NCBI GenBank assembly: GCA_031423495.1
Contig: JANPFP010000188.1
Coordinates: forward strand, 1 to 64,000
DNA from: JACPYM01 sp031423495
GTDB lineage: Bacteria > Acidobacteriota > Blastocatellia > RBC074
Direction: 5' to 3'
DNA: 64,000 bases
Positions 44,266 to 52,766 of the stretch are shown piece after piece (the stretch's first letter is position 1; the number at the start of each line of letters is the position of its first letter). The translations under genes were made by a program, and so were the position numbers. The notes beneath the pieces were generated by a model. The model ran no database searches. It was not told the origin of the DNA and saw nothing but the letters and a program-made list of their open reading frames with translations.

Positions 44266-45204
44266 ATGCCCTTAAATCGCAAAGACCTCTTAGGCATCGC
44301 CGACCTCTCAGTCGAAGAAATCAATTTGATTCTCGACACGGCTGAAACGTTCCGCGACATCAATACGCGGCGCATCAAAAAAGTGCCGACGTTGCGCGGC
44401 AAGACCATCATTAATCTTTTTTTTGAAGCCTCGACGCGCACACGCACGAGCTTTGAAATCGCGGGCAAGCGGCTGTCGGCGGATACGATCAACATCACGG
44501 CCTCGGCTTCGAGCGTAACCAAAGGCGAGACGCTGATTGACACGGCGCTCAACCTGCAAGCGATGCTGCCCGATGCGATTGTGATTCGGCATTCGTCATC
44601 TGGCGCGCCGCACGCTATTGCCAAAATCATTCCCGCAGCCGTCATCAACGCAGGCGACGGCGCGCACGAACACCCTACACAGGCCTTGCTGGATGCGCTC
44701 ACGATTCGCCAGCACAAAGGCCGCATTGCCGGACTCAAAATCGCCATCATCGGCGACATACTGCACAGCCGCGTAGCCCGTTCTAACGCGCACCTGCTTT
44801 CCAAACTCGGCGCGCACGTTGTGCTGGCCGGGCCGCGTACTCTGTTGCCGTTGGGGCTCGAAAACCTGCTGCCGCCTTCCGCCGGTTCCGTCACGTTTGC
44901 GACTGACATCAACGCCGCAATAACCGACGCCGATGTCGTGATGATGTTGCGCATTCAGATGGAACGGCAATCCGGCGGCTTCTTCCCGTCGTTGCGTGAG
45001 TATTCGACCTACTTCGGACTCAATCGCCGCCGCCTCGAACTCGCTCACTCCGACGTAATCGTCATGCACCCCGGCCCCATCAATCGCGGCGTCGAAATTG
45101 ATTCCGACGTAGCCGACGGGCCTTATTCATTGATTCTCGATCAAGTGAACAATGGCGTATCGGTGCGGATGGCGGTGCTGTACTTGTTGGCAGGAGGCGA
45201 ATGA
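44266..45204 (+). CDS. pyrB: Aspartate carbamoyltransferase catalytic chain
   Basis: A 312-residue enzyme joining carbamoyl phosphate and aspartate, the first committed pyrimidine step. The carbamoyl phosphate loop is FFEASTRTRTSFE; RHSSSGAPH and DGAHEHPTQALLD form the next blocks; MLRIQMER and MHPGPINRGVEI complete the aspartate site. Length is normal. No pyrI regulatory chain is adjacent, and a pyrC relative in the operon suggests the ATCase-DHOase type of complex is possible (inference). The start follows a heptamer hairpin; translation may depend on coupling. Confidence 0.96.
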   Translation: MPLNRKDLLGIADLSVEEINLILDTAETFRDINTRRIKKVPTLRGKTIINLFFEASTRTRTSFEIAGKRLSADTINITASASSVTKGETLIDTALNLQAMLPDAIVIRHSSSGAPHAIAKIIPAAVINAGDGAHEHPTQALLDALTIRQHKGRIAGLKIAIIGDILHSRVARSNAHLLSKLGAHVVLAGPRTLLPLGLENLLPPSAGSVTFATDINAAITDADVVMMLRIQMERQSGGFFPSLREYSTYFGLNRRRLELAHSDVIVMHPGPINRGVEIDSDVADGPYSLILDQVNNGVSVRMAVLYLLAGGE

Positions 45205-45563
45205 TGACAGAGCAAACCATTGCCTTTCTCAACCAGTATCCAAGCATTTTCGGGATACCCTTAGCTGTATTAGGGGGGTGGGAACTCTTCAACTACTTAT
45301 TTCATTATGAGGCTTATAAACAAAAACGTGAGGAACTCCTACGTGGTCGCTTGTATGAGCTTTTAGGCGCTCGCCCCATGCCGCCTCGCATTGTTTCAAT
45401 TGTGGGTTCGCTGTTTATTTTGGTGGGTGGCCTCACGTTGATCGGAACTGAAATTTATAAGAAACCGCGTATATTTTGGTTGATTCTACTGGTCATATCA
45501 GTATTAGCCTTCTTCATCACCTTAATCGTAACAGCGCTGCGCAGGTGGTTTCATAAACAATAG
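45201..45563 (+). CDS. Small membrane protein inserted between pyrB and pyrC
   Basis: A 120-residue protein with three hydrophobic helices (~16-36, 64-82, 92-112) and a basic loop (YKQKREELLRGRLYELLG). I recognise no family. Its ATG overlaps the pyrB stop, so it is translationally coupled. The coding sequence is visibly more A/T-rich than pyrB and pyrC on either side, with different codon preference, which suggests a later arrival. A 24-base gap separates it from pyrC. Confidence 0.6.
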   Translation: MMTEQTIAFLNQYPSIFGIPLAVLGGWELFNYLFHYEAYKQKREELLRGRLYELLGARPMPPRIVSIVGSLFILVGGLTLIGTEIYKKPRIFWLILLVISVLAFFITLIVTALRRWFHKQ

Positions 45564-45587
45564 TCTGTAATTGTAAATCTGAAATTT

Positions 45588-46883
45588 ATGTCTTCATTGC
45601 TCATCCGCAACGCAACCGTAATTGACCCTTCGCAACAACTCGAAGCGCCGCGCGACCTGCTCATTCGTGATGGACGAGTCACAGCCATTGGTGAAAACCT
45701 TTCTGCCGAGAACGTAGAAACCTTCGACGCCACGGGCTTGATCGTCGCGCCGGGCTTTATTGATCTGCACGTACATTTGCGCGAGCCGGGGTTTGAATAC
45801 AAAGAAACCATCGAGTCGGGCGCGCGGGCTGCGGTGGCGGGCGGTTTCACGTCGGTGTGTTGTATGCCCAACACAAAGCCGGTCAATGACAATTCGTCGG
45901 TGACGAATTTCATGCTTGATCAGGCACGCAAGGCGGGTTTGGCGAATGTGTTTCCGATTGGCGCGATTACGCAAGGCTCGAAAGGCGAAGCGTTGGCCGA
46001 GATCGGCGAGATGAAAGCGGCAGGCATTGTCGCCATCAGCGATGACGGCAGGCCGGTGCTGGATTCGGGCATCATGCGGCGCGCGATGGAATACGCCACC
46101 GATTTCAACCTGCCCGTCGTAGACCATTGCGAAGACTGTTGCGGCGTTAAAAACTGGGCGATGCACGAGGGCGAATACTCCGCGTTAATGGGCTTGCGCG
46201 GACTGCCCGGCATTGGCGAAGACCTGCACGTAGCGCGCGATTTGATGCTCGCCGAAATCACCGGCGCGCACATTCACATCGCCCACATCTCGACGGCGCG
46301 TTCGGTCGAACTGGTGCGGCAGGCCAAAGCGCGCGGGCTGCGCGTTACCTGCGAAGTCACGCCGCATCATTTCGTATTGAGCGACAAGGTGGTTTACGAA
46401 AGCAGCTACAATACGAATTTCAAGATGGCTCCGCCGCTGCGCACGCAAGCCGATGTCGAAGCGATGCTCAATGCGTTGCGCGACGGTACGATTGACGCCA
46501 TCGCCACCGACCACGCGCCGCATCACGCCAACGAAAAGATGCTCGAATTCGATCAGTCGCCCAACGGCATTACGGGTTTAGAAACGGCTGTCGCGTTGAC
46601 GCTTGATCGCCTCGTTCATCGCGGCGTCATCTCACTTAGCCAAATGGTAGACCTGCTCTCGTGTCGGCCCGCGCGCATTTTCAATCTGGTTGAGCGCGGC
46701 ACGCTGGCGGTTGGCGCGAAAGGCGATGTCACGATTTTCGATCCGAACAAAACGACCAAAGTGGACGCGGCGAAAGGGCAATCCAAAAGCCGCAATACGC
46801 CGTTTGACGGTTGGGAACTGAAAGGCGCACCGGTCGCAACGATTGTGGCGGGGCGACTGGTGTGGGGAAAAGAAAGCATGTAG
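45588..46883 (+). CDS. pyrC: Dihydroorotase
   Basis: A 431-residue amidohydrolase of the class I dihydroorotase type, cyclising carbamoyl-aspartate. Metal ligands: DLHVHLREPG near residue 60, His in VDHCEDC, His in HIAHIST and Asp in TDHAPHH. MPNTKPVND is the substrate-binding block. Full length. Its last codons overlap a palindromic repeat that starts at the TAG stop (AGCATGTAG). It closes the pyrR-pyrB-orphan-pyrC operon. Confidence 0.95.
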   Translation: MSSLLIRNATVIDPSQQLEAPRDLLIRDGRVTAIGENLSAENVETFDATGLIVAPGFIDLHVHLREPGFEYKETIESGARAAVAGGFTSVCCMPNTKPVNDNSSVTNFMLDQARKAGLANVFPIGAITQGSKGEALAEIGEMKAAGIVAISDDGRPVLDSGIMRRAMEYATDFNLPVVDHCEDCCGVKNWAMHEGEYSALMGLRGLPGIGEDLHVARDLMLAEITGAHIHIAHISTARSVELVRQAKARGLRVTCEVTPHHFVLSDKVVYESSYNTNFKMAPPLRTQADVEAMLNALRDGTIDAIATDHAPHHANEKMLEFDQSPNGITGLETAVALTLDRLVHRGVISLSQMVDLLSCRPARIFNLVERGTLAVGAKGDVTIFDPNKTTKVDAAKGQSKSRNTPFDGWELKGAPVATIVAGRLVWGKESM

Positions 46884-46943
46884 TCCCGCCTTCAGGCGGA
46901 ATGTCTCGCGCGCCAAATACCTTCCGGCTGAAGCCGGTACTAC
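46879..46943. repeat. Palindromic element, same family as the one in the TIR-CHAT gene
   Basis: Left arm TGTAGTCCCGCCTTCAGG continues to GCGGAATG; right arm is complementary to a variant of it (CCGGCTTCAGCCGG instead of CCGCCTTCAGGCGG). The change in the small inner palindrome is matched on both sides, as expected of a folded element under selection. It begins at the pyrC stop codon and ends just before the acyltransferase ribosome site. Confidence 0.85.
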
Positions 46944-46969
46944 AAACTTTACCGAAAGGAAAAGCCGCT

Positions 46970-48208
46970 ATGTCTGCTGTCTCCGCAGTTGAACCGGTGG
47001 TACCCGCTGCCACACCAAACGAATTCGCAGGCGCTTCGTTTGTGGTGCGCCTCGCGTCGCTTGATGCTTATCGCGGCTTCGTGATGTTGCTGATGATGGC
47101 CGAAGTGCTTGAGTTCACCGACATTTCGCGCGCCTTGCCTGACAGCGGATTCTGGCGCTTCTTGTCGTGGCATCAGTCGCACGTCGAATGGATCGGCTGT
47201 TCGTTGCACGACCTGATTCAGCCTTCTTTTTCGTTTCTGGTCGGAGCCGCCTTGCCGTTCTCGTTGCTCAGTCGTCAGCGCAAAGGCGAAGCGAAAGCCG
47301 CGATGGTGGCGCATGCTTTTCGCCGCGCGTTGATTTTGATTTTGCTCGGCATCTTCCTGCGTTCGACCGGACGCCCGCTTACCTATTTCACTTTTGAAGA
47401 CACGTTGACGCAGATTGGTTTGGGCTACGGCTTTTTGTTTTTGCTGGGCTGGCACTCGCTGCGTACGCAATGGATTGCGCTCGCTGTTGTGTTAGTTGGT
47501 TACTGGCTCGCCTTCGCGTTGTATCCCGCGCCGTCTGCTGGGTTCGATACGACAACGGTAGGCGTCGCGGCTGATTGGCCGCATTGGCTTTCAGGTTTCG
47601 CTGCGCATTGGAACAAGAACACCAATCTCGCCGCGCGCTTTGACGTATGGTTTTTGAATCTCTTTCCGCGCGAAAAACCTTTTGCTTACAACGGCGGCGG
47701 ATATTTGACGTTGAGCTTTATTCCTACGTTGGGGACGATGATTTTGGGTTTGATCGCGGGCGGCGTGTTGCGTTCAGAGCGTTCGCATCGTGACAAGGTG
47801 CGCTGGTTCGTAGTGGCTGGCCTGATTGGACTCGCTTTAGGTTGGTTGATCGGAGCGTTAGGCATTTGCCCCGTCGTCAAACGTATCTGGACACCAAGCT
47901 GGGTGCTGTTCAGCGGCGGCTGGTGCTTCCTGCTGCTGGCCGGATTTTACGCCGTGTTGGATTGGCAAGGCTGGCGCAAGTGGTCGTTTCCCTTGCTCGT
48001 CATCGGCATGAATTCGATTGCGGCCTATTGTATTGCCGAACTCTTTCGCGGCGCGCTGCGCGATACGTTAAAAACGCATTTAGGACAGCACACCTTCAAT
48101 CTGTTGGGCGAGGCTTACGAACCGCTGTTGCTCGGCGCAGGAGTATTGCTAGTCTCGTGGCTCATCTTGTTGTGGATGTATCGGCGCAAAATCTTTCTGC
48201 GCATCTGA
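46970..48208 (+). CDS. HGSNAT/DUF5009-type membrane acyltransferase
   Basis: A 412-residue integral membrane protein with about ten helices. The family signature SLDAYRGFVMLLMMAEVLEF is at residues ~27-46, with HVEWIGCSLHDLIQPSFSF and a conserved R-L-R loop, as in DUF5009 proteins related to heparan-alpha-glucosaminide N-acetyltransferase. It probably moves an acyl group across the membrane to a sugar. ATG 46970 has AAAGGA at 46955-46960; an earlier in-frame start would read through the palindromic element. No partner is evident. Confidence 0.85.
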   Translation: MSAVSAVEPVVPAATPNEFAGASFVVRLASLDAYRGFVMLLMMAEVLEFTDISRALPDSGFWRFLSWHQSHVEWIGCSLHDLIQPSFSFLVGAALPFSLLSRQRKGEAKAAMVAHAFRRALILILLGIFLRSTGRPLTYFTFEDTLTQIGLGYGFLFLLGWHSLRTQWIALAVVLVGYWLAFALYPAPSAGFDTTTVGVAADWPHWLSGFAAHWNKNTNLAARFDVWFLNLFPREKPFAYNGGGYLTLSFIPTLGTMILGLIAGGVLRSERSHRDKVRWFVVAGLIGLALGWLIGALGICPVVKRIWTPSWVLFSGGWCFLLLAGFYAVLDWQGWRKWSFPLLVIGMNSIAAYCIAELFRGALRDTLKTHLGQHTFNLLGEAYEPLLLGAGVLLVSWLILLWMYRRKIFLRI

Positions 48209-48532
48209 ACTAACCAAACAGCTAACGAAACGGTTAGTCGCTTTTATTACACCATCAAATTCGTTATGCGATATGCGGCGACGAGTTACACCGAACGGGG
48301 TACTCGCGCCGCATTATTCTTTTTGCCGGTTCGTTTGCGCGTCAGGCAGTGACGATAAGTCTTGCTATTTTTGCAGTTAACACTTTGCCAGCGTGCGAGA
48401 CCATGCGTCGTGTGGTTGTGGCACGCCTCTCGCTTAATGGTTGGCGTGACCACGAGAGAGAAAAATTGAAAAAGTGAGATTGAGAGAAAAATAGTTATAG
48501 CGGCGGCAAGCTGCTCAAGGAGGACAAACGTT
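48209..48532. other. Intergenic region
   Basis: About 320 bases. A short hairpin (CTAACC 48210-48215 with GGTTAG 48232-48237) followed by CTTTT may terminate the acyltransferase gene. Ribosome site AAGGAGG at 48519-48525 belongs to the next gene. Nothing else is recognisable. Confidence 0.4.
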
Positions 48533-48925
48533 ATGTTAAATCTGAAAATGGTGAAAAACAGTTTATTGATGGCTTTGACGTTGGGCGTATTGATGACGGC
48601 GACGATGGCTCCGGCGGCGTTGGCGGGCGACAAGAAGAAAAATAAACGAGTCGTCGTCGTGAATAATTATTACGACGATGACGACTACGATGATCGTGAC
48701 TATCGTCGCTGCCGCGATTGTGATTACGACGACGATGATTACTACCGCCGTGATCGCCGCAACTCGACCAAAAAAGTGGTTCGTGACGTAGGCATTGGAG
48801 CCGCTATCGGTGCTGTCGGTGGCGGATTACTCGGCGGCAAAAAAGGCGCTTTGATTGGTGCAGGCATTGGAGCCGCAGGCGGATACGCGGTGAACCAATC
48901 GCGCAACAATCGCCGCCGATGGTAA
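48533..48925 (+). CDS. Secreted glycine-zipper protein with Asp/Tyr-rich segment
   Basis: A 130-residue protein with a signal peptide (1-31, ending AALAG), then a Lys-rich patch, a highly acidic Asp/Tyr-rich stretch (~45-72) with a CRDCD motif, and a glycine-zipper segment GIGAAIGAVGGGLLGG / GALIGAGIGAAGGYA that should insert in or pack against a membrane. It ends in SRNNRRRW, matching the tail of the protein at 42895-43401. Strong AAGGAGG and a strong terminator suggest high expression. Function unknown; resembles stress-related YMGG-type proteins. Confidence 0.75.
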   Translation: MLNLKMVKNSLLMALTLGVLMTATMAPAALAGDKKKNKRVVVVNNYYDDDDYDDRDYRRCRDCDYDDDDYYRRDRRNSTKKVVRDVGIGAAIGAVGGGLLGGKKGALIGAGIGAAGGYAVNQSRNNRRRW

Positions 48926-48953
48926 TGACAGGATACAACTTGAAGCAAGCGAG

Positions 48954-48993
48954 GGGCGCTGGACGATGAAGTCCAGCGCCCGTTTTGTTTTTT
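48954..48993 (+). terminator. Intrinsic terminator
   Basis: Perfect 11-base G/C-rich arms (48954-48964, 48971-48981), six-base loop, then GTTTTGTTTTTT. The best intrinsic terminator in the window; it ends the glycine-zipper gene. Confidence 0.85.
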
Positions 48994-49048
48994 GGGAAGC
49001 GATGGCAGAATGCGCGCACTTCACAAGCTCAACACAGGAACGTATTCC

Positions 49049-49399
49049 ATGAAACATCACAAGCTGGCAGAGATTCCCGAAGAGCAGGTCACTGACTTGT
49101 TCAGCCGCCGTTTTTTCACGGGCGAAAAACTCACGATGGCTTTCTTGACGATCAAGCAAGGCGCGGTGGTGCCGTTGCATACGCACGAGAGCGAACAGTT
49201 CAGCTATTGCATCAGCGGTTCGTTGCGCTTTGTGATCGGCGGCGAAGAATTGGTTTTGCGCGCGGGCGAACTGGTCGAGATACCCTCATGGGTTCCGCAC
49301 GAAGCCGTCGCCGAAGAAGATTTTACCGGCATAGATGTTTTCGCGCCGATCCGCGAAGACTGGGTCAACGGCACGGACGATTACCTGCGGCGCAAGTAG
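49049..49399 (+). CDS. Single-domain cupin protein
   Basis: A 116-residue cupin: PLHTHESEQFSYCISGSLRF carries the metal-binding His, His, Glu set, and SWVPHEAVAEEDF the last His. Small cupins of this type include sugar-binding and dioxygenase-like proteins; substrate unknown. ATG 49049 has AGGAA upstream. Its stop is three bases before the fucosidase ATG, so the two share an operon, which favours a sugar-related role (inference). Confidence 0.85.
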   Translation: MKHHKLAEIPEEQVTDLFSRRFFTGEKLTMAFLTIKQGAVVPLHTHESEQFSYCISGSLRFVIGGEELVLRAGELVEIPSWVPHEAVAEEDFTGIDVFAPIREDWVNGTDDYLRRK

Positions 49400-49402
49400 T
49401 TC

Positions 49403-50815
49403 ATGCAAATCAAACGTATATTTTTATTGTTGGTACTTGCGGTGAGTTTGATGCTCGCTGCCAACGCGCAAACTTATGAGCCGAACTGGGCGTCGCTCGA
49501 AAGCCGCGCGACGCCCGCGTGGTTTGACGAAGCGAAGTTCGGCATCTTCATTCACTGGGGCGTTTATTCCGTACCCGCGTGGGGGCCGAAAGGTACTTAC
49601 GCCGAGTGGTATTGGCGGCACGCCGAAGCAGGCCGTATGAATACGCTGAGCAAGCCTGAGTTCCGCCCGTTTTGGGAATACCATCAGCGCGTTTATGGCG
49701 CGGGTTTTCAGTACCGAGATTTCGCGCCGGAATTCAAAGCCGAACTTTTCGAACCCGATCAATGGGCTGATTTATTTGCGCGCGCCGGAGCAAAGTACGT
49801 CGTGTTGACTGCTAAACATCACGATGGTTTCGCGCTGTGGCCGAGTGCGCAAAGCGAAAATTGGAACTCCGTCGCCGTCGGCGCGCGCCGCGATTTGGTA
49901 GGCGACCTGAGCAAGTCGGTCAAAGCGCGCGGCTTGAAAATGGGGCTGTTTTATTCGCTCTATGAATGGTTTCACCCTGATTACCGCGAGCGCATCAACA
50001 GCGATGCTGACCGCCAAAGCGTGCAGCGTTACGTGACCGAATACATGCAGCCGCAACTGCGCGATCTGGTGACGCGCTATCAACCCGCGTTGCTGTGGGC
50101 TGACGGCGAAGGCGATCACGCGAGCGACGTTTGGCAGTCGCCGCAATTTCTGGCGTGGTATCTGAACAACGCGCCGAACCGTGATGAGGTCGTCATCAAT
50201 GACCGTTGGGGCAGGGAAACGCGCAGCCGCTTCGGCGGATTTTTTACGCGCGAATATGGCGACAGCGGCGTAGGCCGCAACGCGCCGCCCACGCGCAAGT
50301 GGGAAGAGACGCGCGGCCTGGGCGCTTCGTTTGGTTATAACCGCAACGAAGACATTCGTGATTACACCTCGGCGACGCAACTGATTCATCTGTTGATAGA
50401 AACGGTCAGTCTGAACGGCAACCTCTTGCTTAACGTCGGCCCCAACGCCGACGGACGCATTCCGGTGTTTATGCAAGATCGCTTGCTTGAAATCGGCAAC
50501 TGGTTGAATGTCAACGGGGAAGCCATTTACGCGACTTTGCCGTGGCGCGTGGCGGCCTCTGTTAGTGGCGAGGGCGACCAGATTTTTTATACGCGCAAAG
50601 GCGCTGACGTTTATGCGATTGCGTTGCGCTGGCCGGGCCGCGAACTGACCTTGACCGGTGCGCGAGCTTTGAGTGGTTTGAACGTGCGCTTGTTAGGCCA
50701 CGCCGCACCGCTGAATTGGCGCAACGTCAACGGCAATCTGACAATTGAGCTTCCCGCGAATGCGCCTGCCAGCAATCGGCACGCTTATGTGTTCAAGCTG
50801 AGTGGTGTTGAGTGA
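49403..50815 (+). CDS. Alpha-L-fucosidase, GH29, secreted
   Basis: A 470-residue glycoside hydrolase with a signal peptide (1-22, ending ANAQ). GH29 motifs: WFDEAKFGIFIHWGVYSVPAW in two adjoining parts, KYVVLTAKHHDGFALW, GLKMGLFYSLYEW and the nucleophile Asp in LLWADGEGDH. NGNLLLNVGPNADG is the usual C-terminal block of the catalytic domain. It would release L-fucose from glycans outside the cell. It follows a cupin gene and overlaps the start of a YCF48-like propeller gene. Confidence 0.93.
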   Translation: MQIKRIFLLLVLAVSLMLAANAQTYEPNWASLESRATPAWFDEAKFGIFIHWGVYSVPAWGPKGTYAEWYWRHAEAGRMNTLSKPEFRPFWEYHQRVYGAGFQYRDFAPEFKAELFEPDQWADLFARAGAKYVVLTAKHHDGFALWPSAQSENWNSVAVGARRDLVGDLSKSVKARGLKMGLFYSLYEWFHPDYRERINSDADRQSVQRYVTEYMQPQLRDLVTRYQPALLWADGEGDHASDVWQSPQFLAWYLNNAPNRDEVVINDRWGRETRSRFGGFFTREYGDSGVGRNAPPTRKWEETRGLGASFGYNRNEDIRDYTSATQLIHLLIETVSLNGNLLLNVGPNADGRIPVFMQDRLLEIGNWLNVNGEAIYATLPWRVAASVSGEGDQIFYTRKGADVYAIALRWPGRELTLTGARALSGLNVRLLGHAAPLNWRNVNGNLTIELPANAPASNRHAYVFKLSGVE

Positions 50816-52677
50816 AACGAGTTAGCCCCGACTTTATGTTTACCAAACAGAATCTTTTTCTTGCTCTCAGTTTATGCCTCACGGTGGCGGCGTTCGCGCA
50901 AACCGGACAGTGGCGTTGGTTAAATCCGCGCCCGCAAGGCAATGCGTTGTATGCGATCAAATTCGGCGACGCCCAGCACGGCATTGCCGTGGGCCGCGAT
51001 GGTGCGTTGTTGCGCACCGAAGACGGTGGCGCGCGCTGGCAAACGGTGACGACCGGCATCGCTACGCCGTTGAATGGATTAGCCGTGCAAGGCAAACGCG
51101 CCTGGGTGGTAGGCGCGCGCGGCGTGATTTTGGCTTCGGGCAATCACGGCGGCGGTTGGACGCGGCAGGAAAGCGGCTTTCCCAAACATCTTAATGCTGT
51201 GTCATTCATCAACGAACGACGCGGATGGATTGCGGGCGTAAACGGTGTGATCTTGACGACTAGCGACGGCGGCGAACACTGGTCGCCGCTGCCCAGCAAC
51301 AGCACGAAAAATCTTTTTGCCCTGGCGGTTGCCAACGATCAATACGCCGTGGCGACGGGCGAAGCCGGTGAGTTGCTGGTCACCAACGACGGCGGCCTGA
51401 CTTGGCGTAACAACGCGATGAAGGGTACGAGCGATTTGCTGGCGGCTTGCGCGCTGGCTCCCAATCGCTTTTGGGTGACGGGCCGAAACGGCGTCATCTT
51501 GCACAGCGCCGATGCCGGCGCGACGTGGGAAACGCAGGCGAGCAATACGACGGCGAACTTGCACGCAGTCACGTTCGCCGATGGCGAAAACGGTTGGGCG
51601 GCGGGTACTGACGGCGCGTTGTTGCATACGACTGATGGCGGCAAAAACTGGAGCGCGCAGCTTTCTAATACGGCGCAACAACTCAGCGCGTTGCATCACG
51701 TGAATGGTAAACAGGCTTGGGCGGCGGGCGAAGGCGGCGTGATTCTCTCAACCAGTGACGCAGGCGAAACGTGGCGTTCACGGTTGGAAGGCGTACGCGA
51801 ACCATTGCGCGCCGCAGCTTTTGCTGACAATTCAAAGGGCTGGGCGGTAGGCGCGAACGGTACGATTCTCTCGACCACCGATGGCGAACGCTGGACGCCG
51901 CAAGCGAGCAAGACGACGGCGAACTTGCGCGCCGTGCATTTTGCCGACGCGCAACGCGGTTGGGCGGCGGGCGAAGCTGGTACTTTGCTGCGCACACGCG
52001 ACGCGGGCGTGACGTGGCTCAAGTCGTCTTCACAATCATTGGCGGGCGTTGAAACGAATTTGCATGACCTCACTTTCGTCAACGAAAACACGGGCTGGCT
52101 CGTCGGCGAAGCCGGATTGATTTTGGCTACCACTGACGGCGGTACGACGTGGGCGAAACAAAACGCGAATACTCAATCGTGGCTCGAAGCCGCGCACTTC
52201 CTCGACCTCAAGCGCGGCTGGGTCGTAGGCCAACAAGGCACAATCCTGCACACCAAAGACGGCGGCGCGTTGTGGCAACCGCAAGAGAGCGGCACTGAAA
52301 ATTGGCTTTATGGCGTGGCCTTCGCTGATGCCTTAACGGGCTGGGCCGTAGGCGAAAAAGGCTTGATCTTAGCGACTACCGATGGCGGCGCGACGTGGAT
52401 CGTACAAGTGAGCGGACAAACCAGCAGCAATCTGTTGAGCGTCGCGGCGCTCAACGCCAAACGCGCCGTCATTGCCGGAGCCAACGGCTTGATCTTGCAA
52501 ACCAACGATGGAGGCAAACGCTGGCGCATTGATTTGACGGGTACTTCGACGCCACTCGCGGCAGTCTGCGCGCGTGGCGATAACGAACTCTGGGCCGTCG
52601 GGCAAAACGGCTCAATCTTGCGTTTTGCCGGAATGGGCAGCGGAGAATTTAGAACTTTGCTCGGCGGAAAAGAATGA
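50812..52677 (+). CDS. YCF48/Hcf136-like beta-propeller, secreted
   Basis: A 621-residue exported protein (signal peptide ending AAFAQT) made of about thirteen ~42-residue repeats with the YCF48-type core: GWAVGxxGTILxTxDGGxxW in different versions (GIAVGRDGALLRTEDGG, GWAAGTDGALLHTTDGG, GWVVGQQGTILHTKDGG). In photosynthetic organisms such proteins help photosystem II assembly; in heterotrophs the role is unknown, so the name should not imply photosynthesis. The start may be GTG 50812, overlapping the fucosidase stop, or ATG 50836; the second gives the cleaner signal peptide. Confidence 0.88.
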   Translation: MKRVSPDFMFTKQNLFLALSLCLTVAAFAQTGQWRWLNPRPQGNALYAIKFGDAQHGIAVGRDGALLRTEDGGARWQTVTTGIATPLNGLAVQGKRAWVVGARGVILASGNHGGGWTRQESGFPKHLNAVSFINERRGWIAGVNGVILTTSDGGEHWSPLPSNSTKNLFALAVANDQYAVATGEAGELLVTNDGGLTWRNNAMKGTSDLLAACALAPNRFWVTGRNGVILHSADAGATWETQASNTTANLHAVTFADGENGWAAGTDGALLHTTDGGKNWSAQLSNTAQQLSALHHVNGKQAWAAGEGGVILSTSDAGETWRSRLEGVREPLRAAAFADNSKGWAVGANGTILSTTDGERWTPQASKTTANLRAVHFADAQRGWAAGEAGTLLRTRDAGVTWLKSSSQSLAGVETNLHDLTFVNENTGWLVGEAGLILATTDGGTTWAKQNANTQSWLEAAHFLDLKRGWVVGQQGTILHTKDGGALWQPQESGTENWLYGVAFADALTGWAVGEKGLILATTDGGATWIVQVSGQTSSNLLSVAALNAKRAVIAGANGLILQTNDGGKRWRIDLTGTSTPLAAVCARGDNELWAVGQNGSILRFAGMGSGEFRTLLGGKE

Positions 52678-52766
52678 GTGCGGAATGCGGAATGCGGAAT
52701 GCAGAGTTTAAGAAGATGCTGCCAACCGACAACTAATAACTGACAACCGACAACTGACAACCGATT
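52678..52766. repeat. Heptamer arrays (GCGGAAT and CCGACAA types)
   Basis: Three GCGGAAT units begin right at the stop of the YCF48-like gene, and CCGACAA/CTGACAA units fill 52722-52766 up to the next ATG. The second type is the one inserted in the CHAT protein at 31333-31367. The region lacks a normal ribosome site for the following gene. Confidence 0.75.

Noticed and set aside
46811..46969. N-terminal extension of the acyltransferase overlapping pyrC
   Set aside because: It would translate the palindromic element and the pyrC end in another frame; AAAGGA and ATG 46970 give the normal family start.
50812..52677. Sign of photosynthesis
   Set aside because: YCF48-like repeats are common in non-phototrophs, and no other photosynthetic gene is present.
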